Positions 9,302-22,491 of a DNA stretch of 64,000 nt are shown piece after piece. A program made the position numbers and the translations under genes. Every line of letters begins with the position of its first letter. Position 1 is the stretch's first letter. Source of the stretch: Bacteroidales bacterium UBA3289 (GTDB lineage: Bacteria > Bacteroidota > Bacteroidia > Bacteroidales > UBA932); contig DETL01000034.1 of the NCBI GenBank assembly GCA_002361625.1, forward strand, positions 266,696 through 330,695. The letters run 5' to 3'. The notes under the pieces are model-generated. The model was not told the origin of the DNA. It saw only the letters and a list, made by a program, of their open reading frames with translations, and did not search any database.

Positions 9302-12007
9302 ATGAAAAAGATTTTTTCCCTGATAGTCCTGGCGCTGGTCAGCGCCACCTTGTCTTTCGGTCAGGATGCCCGCGGCCGGGCACCTGAAACCGTCGTCAGC
9401 GATGTCCTGGCCGTGATGCCCTGCAACGATGCCGCCACGCTGGCGCAAAATGTGCAGGATCTGGCCGCTTCCGCCCCTGCCACGGTGGAACTGCTCGCGG
9501 CGAGGCTTGGCGAACAGGGCACGAACGCCCTCGTGGAATATGCCCTGTCGTCTCTGGCAACCTATATCTCCGGCAGTGTGAAATACCGGGATGCGGTCCG
9601 GGAAGGATTCGCGAAAGGGATTGCCGCCCAGACCGATCCGGTGAACCGCCAGTTCCTCCTCGCCCAGCTGCGGATGTTTGCCGGAGCGAAGGACATCGAC
9701 CTGTTCCGGCAGTATGTGAACGATCCGCTCGCCGGTCCCGCCGCGGTAGCGACGATTGCGGACCTGGGCGGGAAGGATACCATCCTGGAACTTGTCCGCA
9801 ACGAGGCTGCCCCGAAGGCCGCCCTGGCCGATGTCATCGCGGACCAAGGTTACCGCGAGGCGGAACCGGCCCTGCTCCAGTGGGCGGCGGCCGCGAAGGA
9901 TCCCGTGGAGAAGAACGCCATCGCCGAGGCGCTGGGACGCGTGGGCGGAGCGGCTTCGCTGGGTTGGCTCAAGGCCAATTCCCCGGCGGATTACATGGTC
10001 GCCCTCCGGAATCTGCCGGCGGGAAAGGCGGTCAAGGCTGCCAAAGCCGTTCTCAAGGACGGAACTTCCGGCCTGCAGTGCGCTGCCGCGGATATCATCA
10101 TGAAGCATGCTCCGGCCGGAGAGGGACTCAAGGTGCTCCGAAACCTGTTGAAGTCGGATGACCGCCCCTTGCGCAACTCCGCTATCACCGCTGCGACCGA
10201 TGCCTATGGCGTAGCGGCCGTGGAACCGGTGCTTACCGGCCGTTTTGCCAAGCTTGGCGCGGCTGCAAAGACAGACATCGTCAACTGGCTGGGCAGCCAT
10301 CAGAAGGGCCTGGACCTCGTCCTGTCGCAGCTGAATGCGCCGGGTGAACTGGGCGAGACGGCCGTCCGTGCCGCCGGACAGATCGGCGGACAAGCGGCCT
10401 GCGACGCCCTGGTCGGCCTGCTCGGTTCCTCCCGGGCACCCCAGGCGCTCAGTGCCCTCAAATCCTTCCGGGGAGATCTCTCCGGCGCCGTCCTGGCTGC
10501 CATGAAGTCCCCGCAGAACGAATCGCAACTGGATAATCTGATGGCCCTTGCCGCTGCGAAGGAGATCAAGGCGGCCGCTCCGGTCATCCTGGAAAAGGCC
10601 GGTCAGGGATCGGCTTCGGCGGCGACGGCGCTCTCGGGCGTCGTGCGTCCCGAGGATGCCGGTAGCGTTGCCAAACTCCTGGCGCAGGCTCCCGATGCCT
10701 TGGTGCCGGCCTTGCAGAACGCCATTTCCGCCGCCATCCACACGCTTACGCCCGACGAGCAGGTTTCCTGCGTGAAGGGACTCATGGCCGGGGCTCCGGC
10801 CCGCTTCTATCCGGTTCTCGGCCGCATCGGCACGGACGGGGCGGCGGAGATCCTGCGCGGTCTTTCCGGTGGCGATGCCGCCGCGAAGGATGCCCTCCTC
10901 GCCATGGACAATGCGACGGTCATTCCCGACCTCCTCGCATCGGCGAAAGAGGGGAGTGCCCCTTCCCTGAAACGGTATATTGAGATGCTCTCCGCCTATG
11001 AGAAGAATGCCGACAAGAAGCGCCTGGGCCTGGCGGAGGCGATTGGTCTTGCCCGGGATCCAGCGCTTCGGGCCCTTGCACTTGACAAGCTGGGAGACAT
11101 GCCTTTCATGAAGGCTTTCCTCCTGGCCGCCCGTTCCCTGGACGACACGGATGCCTCTGTCCGTTACGCCGCCGCGAATGCCGTGAAGAAGATTGCCTCC
11201 AAGAGCACCGAGGAAATCAATTACGACGACCTGCAGTCGGCCCTTGGCAAGGCCCGTGCCCTGTTCGCTTCCACCGGCAATGCCGATGACGGCTATGCCG
11301 TGGACGAGATCGACAAGATGCTCCTGGATGCCAAACCCTCGCCGCGCAGTGAACTCACGGCGGAAGAAAAGGCCCGCGGCTTCGAGATGCTCTTCGACGG
11401 CAGCGACCTTTCCAAATGGCACGGCGACCTGGAAGGCTATACCGTCGTGAACGGGGCCATTCTGGTATCGGCCAATTACGGCGCGACCGGCAACCTGTAC
11501 ACGAACAAGCAGTACCGCAATTTCGTCTATCGGTTCGAGTTCTGCTTCCTGGAGGAAGGCGTGAACAACGGAGTAGGAATCCGCACCCCGGAGAACGTGG
11601 ACGCCGCCTACGAAGGCATGTGCGAGATCCAGATCCTGGATCACGACGCCCCGGCCTATGCCGGCTGGCTCCGGGACTACCAGGTCCATGGTTCCATCTA
11701 CGGCGTGGTCCCCGCCAAACGGATCAAGCACAAGCCGCTGGGTGAGTGGAGTACCGAGGAAATCATCGTGGAAGGAGACCACATCAAGGTGACTGTGAAC
11801 GGTGAAGTGATTACGGATGCCAATGTCCGGAAGGTAACCAAGGGACACAATGTCGCTCCGGACGGCTCCGACAAGAACCCCTACACGATCGACGGGCACA
11901 ACCATCCCGGCATGTTCAACCGGAAGGGATACATCTCCTTCTGCGGACATGGCGCCGGCCTGAAGATCCGGAACGTGCGGATCCTGGATTTGGGTGATAA
12001 GAAATAA
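9302..12007 (+). CDS. HEAT-repeat protein with C-terminal DUF1080 (3-keto-glycoside hydrolase) domain
   Basis: 901 aa. MKKIFSLIVLALVSATLSFGQ is a signal peptide. Residues about 30-670 are alanine-rich alpha-helical repeats of HEAT type, for example ALRALALDKLG and ASVRYAAANAVKKIA, and would form a solenoid. From about residue 690 (KARGFEMLFDGSDLSKW) to the end lies a DUF1080 jelly roll with its usual features: NGAILVS, EFCFLEEGVNNGVGIRTP, YEGMCEIQILD, GEWSTEEIIVEGDHIKVTVNGE and a KGYISFCGHG ending. DUF1080 proteins hydrolyse or eliminate 3-keto-glycosides. The solenoid may bind a partner such as the oxidoreductase just upstream, with which it forms a two-gene unit. This order is unusual because many DUF1080 proteins are single-domain. 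Confidence 0.8.
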   Translation: MKKIFSLIVLALVSATLSFGQDARGRAPETVVSDVLAVMPCNDAATLAQNVQDLAASAPATVELLAARLGEQGTNALVEYALSSLATYISGSVKYRDAVREGFAKGIAAQTDPVNRQFLLAQLRMFAGAKDIDLFRQYVNDPLAGPAAVATIADLGGKDTILELVRNEAAPKAALADVIADQGYREAEPALLQWAAAAKDPVEKNAIAEALGRVGGAASLGWLKANSPADYMVALRNLPAGKAVKAAKAVLKDGTSGLQCAAADIIMKHAPAGEGLKVLRNLLKSDDRPLRNSAITAATDAYGVAAVEPVLTGRFAKLGAAAKTDIVNWLGSHQKGLDLVLSQLNAPGELGETAVRAAGQIGGQAACDALVGLLGSSRAPQALSALKSFRGDLSGAVLAAMKSPQNESQLDNLMALAAAKEIKAAAPVILEKAGQGSASAATALSGVVRPEDAGSVAKLLAQAPDALVPALQNAISAAIHTLTPDEQVSCVKGLMAGAPARFYPVLGRIGTDGAAEILRGLSGGDAAAKDALLAMDNATVIPDLLASAKEGSAPSLKRYIEMLSAYEKNADKKRLGLAEAIGLARDPALRALALDKLGDMPFMKAFLLAARSLDDTDASVRYAAANAVKKIASKSTEEINYDDLQSALGKARALFASTGNADDGYAVDEIDKMLLDAKPSPRSELTAEEKARGFEMLFDGSDLSKWHGDLEGYTVVNGAILVSANYGATGNLYTNKQYRNFVYRFEFCFLEEGVNNGVGIRTPENVDAAYEGMCEIQILDHDAPAYAGWLRDYQVHGSIYGVVPAKRIKHKPLGEWSTEEIIVEGDHIKVTVNGEVITDANVRKVTKGHNVAPDGSDKNPYTIDGHNHPGMFNRKGYISFCGHGAGLKIRNVRILDLGDKK

Positions 12008-12017
12008 ACCGTTTTCT

Positions 12018-13193
12018 ATGAAAAGGATCCTGTTAGCTATTTCCCTACTTCTGTCTTCGCTGGCCGTCGGGGCCCAGCAATACGATGTCGCGGCCTACCT
12101 GTATCCCGCCTATGCGGCCGGGGACGTCCGGCTGAGGCCCTTCTGGCCCATGGGCATGGGCGAGTGGGAAACCGTGCTCACGATGCAGCAGCGCTACCCC
12201 CGCCACGAGTGGAACCGCCATCCGCTCTGGGGCTATATCAACGAGGCCGATCCGGCCGTGATGGAAATGGAAATCGACCAGGCCATTTCACATGGCGTGA
12301 ACGTGTTCATTTTCGACTGGTACTGGTTCGACGGCCGTCCCTGGATGGAAACTACCCTGACGGACGGTTTTCTGAAGGCCCGGAACCGTGACAAGATGCA
12401 GTTCTACCTGATGTGGGCGAACCACAATGTCGGGAACGACTGGGACACCCGCATCTCCCATCTCTGGGAGCAGAACACCATCTACCGGGGCGGAGTGGAC
12501 CGGGAGGAGTTCGAGAAGATCTGCAAGCGGAACATCGAGCTCTTCTTCAAGCAGCCCAACTATTACAAGATCGACGGCAAGCCGGTGTTCATGATCTACG
12601 AAGTGAACACCTTCATCGAGGGAATCGGCGGCGTGGACGCGGCCCGGGACGCCCTGGCCTGGTTCCGGAAGGAAGTGAAGAAGGCCGGCTTCCCGGACCT
12701 GGAACTCCAGTTCACCATGTGGGACAGCCAGTTCAACTACAGTGGCGTGGACGATGCCAAGGTCCAGGCCGGCCGTCCCCGGGACCGGTTCATCCGGGAC
12801 CTGGGCTTCGACAGCATGTCCCATTACCAGTTCTGCCACTACATCTGGATGGATGACGACTACCAGAATATCCTGGAAAAGGCCTATGCGGAATGGGACA
12901 AGCTGGACGCGGAGTTCACGATCCCGTACTATCCGCATGTGTCCATCGGCTGGGACAACAGCCCCCGTTTCGGGGAGAGCGCCGTGGTGAAGGAGAATAC
13001 GCCGGAGCGTTTCGAGGCGGCCCTCCGCCGGGCCAAGGCCTGGCTGGACGCCCGTCCGGACCGGCACAAGCTCATCACCATCAATTCCTGGAACGAGTGG
13101 ACGGAAACCAGTTACCTGCAGCCGGACGATGTCTATGGCTACGGCTATCTGGATGCCGTGAAGCATGTTTTCGGACCCAAGTCCGGCCGATAA
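12018..13193 (+). CDS. GH99/WbsX-like secreted TIM-barrel protein
   Basis: 391 aa. The start at ATG 12018 gives a signal peptide ending LAVGAQ, 10 bases after the previous stop. The whole mature chain matches the WbsX/GH99-like fold: YLYPAY near the N-terminus, GVNVFIFDWYWFDGRPW (near residue 95), FYLMWANHN, YYKIDGKPVFMIYE (near residue 185) and the terminal ITINSWNEWTETSYLQPD. GH99 enzymes are endo-acting mannosidases, while the WbsX branch was first annotated among O-antigen genes. In secreted Bacteroidetes proteins next to glycosidases, a glycosidase role is more likely. The substrate is unknown. A paralogous C-terminus opens the window at 2-946. Confidence 0.7.
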   Translation: MKRILLAISLLLSSLAVGAQQYDVAAYLYPAYAAGDVRLRPFWPMGMGEWETVLTMQQRYPRHEWNRHPLWGYINEADPAVMEMEIDQAISHGVNVFIFDWYWFDGRPWMETTLTDGFLKARNRDKMQFYLMWANHNVGNDWDTRISHLWEQNTIYRGGVDREEFEKICKRNIELFFKQPNYYKIDGKPVFMIYEVNTFIEGIGGVDAARDALAWFRKEVKKAGFPDLELQFTMWDSQFNYSGVDDAKVQAGRPRDRFIRDLGFDSMSHYQFCHYIWMDDDYQNILEKAYAEWDKLDAEFTIPYYPHVSIGWDNSPRFGESAVVKENTPERFEAALRRAKAWLDARPDRHKLITINSWNEWTETSYLQPDDVYGYGYLDAVKHVFGPKSGR

Positions 13194-13227
13194 CGAAAGC
13201 CTGGCTGTTCAATGAAAAACTGAAAAA

Positions 13228-14268
13228 ATGGACAGAAGAGATTTCATCAAAGTATCGGGGACGGCCGCCGCAGGCTTCGCCCTGACGGGATGTGCCCCGA
13301 AAGGCACGTCGGCCAGGCCGGACGAAGGCCCGCTCGTGAAGGAATGGGCCCGGTTTCCGGAGCGGATCACCCGGGATGTCCAGCCCTTCGATCCGCTGAA
13401 CATCAAGGAAGTGACCATCGAGATCGGCTTGGAAAAGCCGTTCGACGTGATGCATGTTTCCGACACCCATATCGCCCGGGCCGATGCCCGTGACAACGAG
13501 CGGAAGATCATGCTTGCGGCCGAGCGTGGCCAGCACATGAATGCCGGCGAGCACTATTTGGACGAAGCCGTCGGGATCGCCCGTGAAAAGGGCATGTACC
13601 TCATGCATACCGGTGACCTGCACGACTTTGTTTCCGAAGCCAATCTGGACATGGACGCCAAGCACATGATCGAGGGCGACTGGTTCGTCTGCGCCGGCAA
13701 CCACGAGTATTCGCAGTACGTGGGGGAGGCGAAGGAGGACGAGGCCTACAAGCGCGTGTCCTACGACGCAGTCCAGGGGGCTTTCCCCAATGACCTCACC
13801 TTCGCGAGCCGCGTGATCAATGGCGTCAACTTCGTTGCCGTGGACGATGTCTATTACAATTTCACGGAAGCGCAGCTGGAAAAGATGAAGGCCGAGATGG
13901 CCAAGGGCCTCCCGGTCGTGATGCTGGTCCATGTGCCCCTTTATACGCCTGCGTTCTATGCCGACGAAATGAAGGGGATGGATAACAAATGTGCCTATCT
14001 CGTGGGTGTCCCGGAGGAATTGACCGAGACCTACGAGCCCGGCGTGACCTATCCGCCCGGAGAGGAATGGCGCTACCGGAAAGTGCAGCAGCATTCGGAC
14101 GAACCGACCCTGAAGTTCGTCGCCTGGCTCAAGGAGCAGCCGCTCCTCAAGGCCATCCTCTGCGGCCACATGCACCGCTTCTTCGAGGAGCGTTTCTCCC
14201 CGACGGCCATGCAGTACGTCGTGGGCGCCACCTACCTGGGTGATGCGCAAGTTGTTCATTTTAAGTAA
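13228..14268 (+). CDS. Secreted calcineurin-like metallophosphoesterase
   Basis: 346 aa. MDRRDFIKVSG...LTGCAP combines a twin-arginine-like start with a lipobox Cys, so it is probably an exported lipoprotein. All metallophosphoesterase metal-binding blocks are present in order: VSDTHIA, TGDLHD, CAGNHEY, VHVPLY and CGHMHRFFEE. The ATG lies 34 bases after the WbsX-like gene, with a purine-rich stretch before it. The leader is nearly identical to that of the MBL-fold gene at 32765. A role in removing phosphate or phosphodiester substituents from glycans is possible, but the sequence does not fix the substrate. Confidence 0.8.
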   Translation: MDRRDFIKVSGTAAAGFALTGCAPKGTSARPDEGPLVKEWARFPERITRDVQPFDPLNIKEVTIEIGLEKPFDVMHVSDTHIARADARDNERKIMLAAERGQHMNAGEHYLDEAVGIAREKGMYLMHTGDLHDFVSEANLDMDAKHMIEGDWFVCAGNHEYSQYVGEAKEDEAYKRVSYDAVQGAFPNDLTFASRVINGVNFVAVDDVYYNFTEAQLEKMKAEMAKGLPVVMLVHVPLYTPAFYADEMKGMDNKCAYLVGVPEELTETYEPGVTYPPGEEWRYRKVQQHSDEPTLKFVAWLKEQPLLKAILCGHMHRFFEERFSPTAMQYVVGATYLGDAQVVHFK

Positions 14269-17814
<3,546 letters not shown>

Positions 17815-17879
17815 CCGTCGAATGGAAGTAATTGATATATAATGGTTTAACAATAAATACCCGGTAAAAATAATCAGGG

Positions 17880-17887
17880 TACTTTTG
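17880..17887 (+). promoter_or_regulatory. Candidate -7 box (TACTTTTG) before the GH78 gene
   Basis: TACTTTTG matches TAnnTTTG and lies in the AT-rich gap 17815-17893. No clear -33 element is present. It is only 6 bases before the ATG chosen for the next gene, so either the transcript has almost no leader or the gene starts further in, for example at the in-frame GTG 17933. Confidence 0.35.
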
Positions 17888-17893
17888 AATAAC

Positions 17894-19639
17894 ATGCTGA
17901 ACAATAGTTATTTACATTCGACGCGACGGGACGTGCATTTCATCGGCCTGGGCCTTCTATGGCTTGTTTCCGCCTGCAGCGCCCCCGTGGAACCCGCCGG
18001 CGTGCTGGATTCCGGCTTCGTGACGGAATATGTGACCCCGACGCGGGTGATGCTCACGCAAGGAACGGTGGAGGGAGCCGATCTGCTCCTGCAGCCGTAC
18101 TGCGGGCAGGTGTCCACCAGCGAGGATGAGGTGGTCCGGATGGAGAAAGGCGGGATGCTCCTGCTGGACTTCGGAACGGAGCTCCAGGGCGGTATCCAGA
18201 TCGTTCGCACCATCCACGGCTCTCACAAGGCGGCGCGGTTCCGCCTGGTCTTGGGCGAATCCGTAAGCGAGGCGCTCAGTGATATCAATGACCCGGAGAC
18301 GACGGCAACGAATGACCATTCCGTCCGGGACATGGAAATCAGCGTTCCCTGGCTGGGCGTCGCCGAATACGGCAACAGCGGTTTCCGTTTCGCCCGCCTG
18401 GAATTGCTCGATGCCGACGGCGGGGAAATCGCTCTCCGGGCTGTCCGGGCCATTTCCAGGAAGCGGGACCTTCCGTATCTGGGCTCTTTCAAGAGCAGCG
18501 ACCAGCGCCTGAACGAGATCTGGCAGACGGGGGCCTATACCGTGCATCTGTGCATGCAGGACTACCTGTGGGACGGCATCAAGCGTGACCGGCTGGTCTG
18601 GATTGGGGATATGCATCCCGAGGTCGTCGCCGTGAATACGGTGTTCGGCAACCAGCAGGTCGTCCGCAAGAGCCTGGACTATGTCCGGGACAAGACGGCC
18701 CCCACGGACTGGATGAACGGCATCTGCTCCTATTCGCTCTGGTGGATCATCCTGCAACATCATCTGTATCAATGGTATGGAGACAAGGCCTACCTGGAGG
18801 AACAACAGGAGTACATGACGGCGCTCCTGCATACGGTGATGCAGAATGTGAAGGATAACAAGGAGGCCTACACCGACGGTCGCTTCATCGACTGGCCCTC
18901 CAACGACCAGCCGGACGTGATCCACGCCGGTCTGCAGGCGCTCACGGTCCGTGCCCTGGAGGCCGGTGCCGAAATGGCTGACTGGCTGAAGGACAGCGCT
19001 CTGCAAACGGAATGCATCGAGGTGGCCAAGCAGCTCCGGACCTATGTTCCGGACCCTGTCGGGAATAGCCAGGCGGCCGCCCTCCTGTCCATCCAGGGGA
19101 TGCTGGATGCAGAGGAAGCATCGGCCATCATCCTGAAGAACGGTCCGGAAAAGTTCACTTCCTTCATGGGCTATTACCTCCTGGAGGCCCTCGCCAAGGG
19201 TGGCCATTATGCGGAGGCGATGGACCTCATCAAGACCTACTGGGGCCGGATGCTGGACCTCGGCGCCACGACCTTCTGGGAGGATTTCAACTTCAACGAC
19301 GCCAAAAACGCGGCCCGGATCGACGAAATCGTTCCGGAAGAGGACTTCGACATCCATGCCGACGGCGGCGCCTGGTGCTATGTGGGCCTCCGTCACAGCT
19401 TCTGCCATGGCTGGGCTTCCGGTCCGACCAGCTGGCTCAGCGAGCATGTGCTGGGGATCGAGCCCGTCGGGGTGGGCTTCCGGGAAGTCCGCATCGAGCC
19501 GCACCTCGGCGATCTGGAGTGGGCCGAGGGCACCTTCCCGACTCCGTACGGTGTCATTTCCGTCCGGCATACGAAGAACCCGGACGGCAGCGTCCAGTCC
19601 GATGTGAAACTGCCTAAGGGCGTAAAACGCGTGAAATGA
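17894..19639 (+). CDS. GH78-like alpha-L-rhamnosidase lipoprotein
   Basis: 581 aa from ATG 17894. The lipobox is LVSAC, and the Arg-Arg pair before the hydrophobic stretch favours this start over the in-frame GTG at 17933. After an N-terminal beta region (LLLDFGTELQGGIQI), the six-hairpin barrel begins near residue 195. It contains DGIKRDRLVWIGDMHPE (Asp227, Asp232), which corresponds to the DCPxRxERxGWxGD block of GH78 but with Asp in the usual Glu position, and TFWEDF with Glu463 as candidate base. The end shows the GH78 SFCHGWASGPTSWLSEHVLGI block and a beta domain. It is shorter than the other two GH78 proteins here because it lacks the long N-terminal beta domains. The last 4 bases overlap the GH92 gene. 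Confidence 0.8.
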   Translation: MLNNSYLHSTRRDVHFIGLGLLWLVSACSAPVEPAGVLDSGFVTEYVTPTRVMLTQGTVEGADLLLQPYCGQVSTSEDEVVRMEKGGMLLLDFGTELQGGIQIVRTIHGSHKAARFRLVLGESVSEALSDINDPETTATNDHSVRDMEISVPWLGVAEYGNSGFRFARLELLDADGGEIALRAVRAISRKRDLPYLGSFKSSDQRLNEIWQTGAYTVHLCMQDYLWDGIKRDRLVWIGDMHPEVVAVNTVFGNQQVVRKSLDYVRDKTAPTDWMNGICSYSLWWIILQHHLYQWYGDKAYLEEQQEYMTALLHTVMQNVKDNKEAYTDGRFIDWPSNDQPDVIHAGLQALTVRALEAGAEMADWLKDSALQTECIEVAKQLRTYVPDPVGNSQAAALLSIQGMLDAEEASAIILKNGPEKFTSFMGYYLLEALAKGGHYAEAMDLIKTYWGRMLDLGATTFWEDFNFNDAKNAARIDEIVPEEDFDIHADGGAWCYVGLRHSFCHGWASGPTSWLSEHVLGIEPVGVGFREVRIEPHLGDLEWAEGTFPTPYGVISVRHTKNPDGSVQSDVKLPKGVKRVK

Positions 19640-22428
19640 TTAAGAGACTTCTCCCGGTCCTGCTGCTGACGACGGCCTGCGCGTCTGTTCCGTCGCTGAA
19701 TTCGCCCATGGACTGTGTCGATCCTTTCATCGGCACCGGTGGGGACGGCCATACCTATCCCGGGGCCACGGCACCCTTCGGCATGGTCCAGCTGAGCCCC
19801 GATACGCATAACCGGGGCTGGGAGGCCGCCTCGGGCTATCGGGACAAGGATACCACGCTGATCGGCTTCTCCCATACGCACCTGAGCGGGACGGGCGGAG
19901 TGGATCTGGGCGATTTCCTCTTCACGCCGTTCCCGGAAGCAGTTCCTTTCTCCAAGCAGGACGAAGTGGCTTCTCCGGGCTATTACAGCGTCGAGACACA
20001 AGGAATCAAGGTGGAACTGACAGCCCTTCCCCGGACGGGCTGCCAGCGCTATACCTTCCAGGGGGAAGGGGAGCGTAAAATCTGGGTGGACCTCCGGTAC
20101 AACATCGGCGGGACCCATCCGGACCGGATCAGTTTCGAGGCCGTTTCCGACTGCGTCATCGAGGGCGGCCGGCATGTCGTCGGTTGGGCCCAGAACCGCT
20201 GGATGTTCTTCTCGGCCTGTTTCTCCGTGCCTTTCACCTCCTGTGAGGCCGATGGGAAAGACCGTTATCTCCTGACTTTCCCCGCGGATACGAAGGAGCT
20301 GACCGTCACGGTAAGCTTATCCCCGACGGATGCCCTGGCGGCTCGGCAGAACCGCCTTGCAGAGGCCCCGGACGGCGATTTTGACCGGATTCGGAAAGCC
20401 TCCGAAGCCCTTTGGGAAGGACAACTTGCGAAAGTGGAAGTCGAGGGCGGGACGCCCGCCCAGCGGACCAATTTCTATTCGGCCCTGTACCATACCCTCA
20501 TCGCCCCGAACCTGCTGAGCGACGTCGGACAGCAGCCGTTCTATTCCACCCTGTCGCTCTGGGATACTTTCCGGAGCTGGAATCCGCTGATGGTCCTGCT
20601 GAATCCGGAGATGATCGGCGACCAGGCGGAAAGCCTGATCCGGATGTACGGACGCGACGGGAAACTGCCCCTCTGGGCCCTCGGCGGCGTGGATGTGGAC
20701 TGCATGATCGGCTACCACAGCGTGTCCGTCATCGCCGATGCCTGGCTGCGGGGGATCCGTACCTTCGACGGCGAGAAAGCCCTCGCCGCGATGGTTGCCT
20801 CCTCCAACCTGGATCCGGCATCCGACTGGTACAACACCTATGGCTATGTCCCTTCGGACTATACGCCGGAATCCGTCTCCAAGACGCTGGAATTCTGCTA
20901 TGACGACTGGTGTATCGCCCGGATGGCGGAATCCCTGGGCCACAAGGATTTGGCGGCTGAATATGACGCCCGTTCCCTCCGGTACCGCAATCTCTTCGAT
21001 CCTTCCACCGGCTTCTTCCGGGGAAAGGAGTCCGACGGCAACTGGCGGGTGCCCTTCGACCCGGTGAGCGGTTCCCGGGACTATACCGAAGCCATCGCCT
21101 GGCAATACCGTCACTTCGTTCCGCATGACATGCGCGGCTATACGGACCTGATGGGCGGTCCGGAAGCGGTCCGGGCATCCCTGGACTCTCTCTTCAAAAC
21201 CACCTCGGGACAGCTACATGACGGAAATATCACGGGTCTCGTGGGCCTGTATGCCCATGGAAACGAGCCCAGCCATGGAACGGCCTGGCTGTACAGCTAT
21301 CTGGGCCGTCCTTCCGAAACCCAGCGGTGGGTCCGGCAGATGCTGGACGAGATGTACCGGCCCACTCCGGACGGAATCTGCGGCAACGAGGACTGCGGGC
21401 AGATGAGCGCCTGGTACGTGCTTTCCGCCCTGGGCCTGTATCCGGTTTGTCCGGGTTCGGGCGAATTCGTCCTGGGAGCCCCGCTGTTCAGGAAGGCGAC
21501 GGTGAAGCTTTCGAACGGCCGCCAGCTGGTCATTACGGCCGACCATCCCGAACGAGCCTATGTGCGGGAGGTCTTGCTGAATGGGAAACCGGTTGACAGG
21601 CAGTTTGTTACATATGACGAACTGATGGAAGGCGGAGAACTTTCCTTCCGCCTGGTTTCCAAGCCCTGCTCCGACCGGGATGCCTTGCCGGCTCCGTATT
21701 CCCTGGCCGGCGAGCCCCTGGTTTCCACGCCATACCTGACGGGGAATCCCCGGTTCTTCGACGGGACTTTCACGGCGGAACTGCTGTGCCGCACCCCGGA
21801 TGCACGGATCCATTACACCCTGGACGGATCCGAGCCCACGGAGGCTTCGACCCGCTACGAGGGGCCGTTCCCCATTACGGAAGATTGCATCCTGAAGGCC
21901 CGCGCCTTCAAGCCGGGCTGCACGCCCAGCCCGCTCCTCCGTTCCCATGTATTCCCCATCGATTACGTTCCTGCCGTATCGGTCACCGGCCTGAAGCCGG
22001 GATGCCGCTATACCTATCACCGCGGGATGTTCCTGCGGGTTGCCCAGGTGGCCGCATCTCCGGTCGTGGACAAGGGGGTCCTTCCGGCCCCTTCCATCCA
22101 GGGAGCGCCGGACGAGGACCATTTCGGCTTCATTTTCGAGGGGTATCTGGATGTGCCGGAAGAGGGCCTCTGGGAACTCGCCGTCAGGAGTGACGACGGC
22201 GCCGTCCTGGAGATCGACGGACGCCTGGCCGTGAACGGCGACGGTTCGCACGCCAATTACACCGCAACGGGTCACATCGCCCTTCGGAAGGGACTGCATG
22301 CCTTCCGCCTCCTGTACCTGGAAGATTACGAAGGACAGAACCTCGAATGGGCCTGGAAGAGCCCGGGCTCCGATACCTTCGAACCCATCCCCCCGGACCG
22401 CGTCCGTTATTCGGAAGTGATTGACTGA
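19636..22428 (+). CDS. GH92 exo-alpha-mannosidase with chitobiase-C and PA14 domains
   Basis: 930 aa lipoprotein (MIKRLLPVLLLTTAC). It starts inside the stop of the GH78 gene (ATGA). The GH92 hallmarks are CVDPFIGTGGDGHTYPGA at the start of the mature protein, GFSHTHLSGTG, HGNEPSHG and GNEDCGQMSAWY, in which Glu585 is the likely general acid. GH92 enzymes are calcium-dependent inverting alpha-mannosidases. Residues about 690-775 are a chitobiase/hexosaminidase C-terminal domain (IHYTLDGSEPTEASTRYEG) and about 780-930 a PA14 domain (YLDVPEEGLWELAVRSDDGA). The PA14 tail resembles the tail of the DUF4838 protein at 24992. Most GH92 proteins are about 750 aa, so these extra domains lengthen it. 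Confidence 0.92.
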   Translation: MIKRLLPVLLLTTACASVPSLNSPMDCVDPFIGTGGDGHTYPGATAPFGMVQLSPDTHNRGWEAASGYRDKDTTLIGFSHTHLSGTGGVDLGDFLFTPFPEAVPFSKQDEVASPGYYSVETQGIKVELTALPRTGCQRYTFQGEGERKIWVDLRYNIGGTHPDRISFEAVSDCVIEGGRHVVGWAQNRWMFFSACFSVPFTSCEADGKDRYLLTFPADTKELTVTVSLSPTDALAARQNRLAEAPDGDFDRIRKASEALWEGQLAKVEVEGGTPAQRTNFYSALYHTLIAPNLLSDVGQQPFYSTLSLWDTFRSWNPLMVLLNPEMIGDQAESLIRMYGRDGKLPLWALGGVDVDCMIGYHSVSVIADAWLRGIRTFDGEKALAAMVASSNLDPASDWYNTYGYVPSDYTPESVSKTLEFCYDDWCIARMAESLGHKDLAAEYDARSLRYRNLFDPSTGFFRGKESDGNWRVPFDPVSGSRDYTEAIAWQYRHFVPHDMRGYTDLMGGPEAVRASLDSLFKTTSGQLHDGNITGLVGLYAHGNEPSHGTAWLYSYLGRPSETQRWVRQMLDEMYRPTPDGICGNEDCGQMSAWYVLSALGLYPVCPGSGEFVLGAPLFRKATVKLSNGRQLVITADHPERAYVREVLLNGKPVDRQFVTYDELMEGGELSFRLVSKPCSDRDALPAPYSLAGEPLVSTPYLTGNPRFFDGTFTAELLCRTPDARIHYTLDGSEPTEASTRYEGPFPITEDCILKARAFKPGCTPSPLLRSHVFPIDYVPAVSVTGLKPGCRYTYHRGMFLRVAQVAASPVVDKGVLPAPSIQGAPDEDHFGFIFEGYLDVPEEGLWELAVRSDDGAVLEIDGRLAVNGDGSHANYTATGHIALRKGLHAFRLLYLEDYEGQNLEWAWKSPGSDTFEPIPPDRVRYSEVID

Positions 22429-22491
22429 ACGCGGATTATTGAAAACGCTTTATGTTTATTGCCGCAAGGCGGTTTAAGTAATAGATTTATT

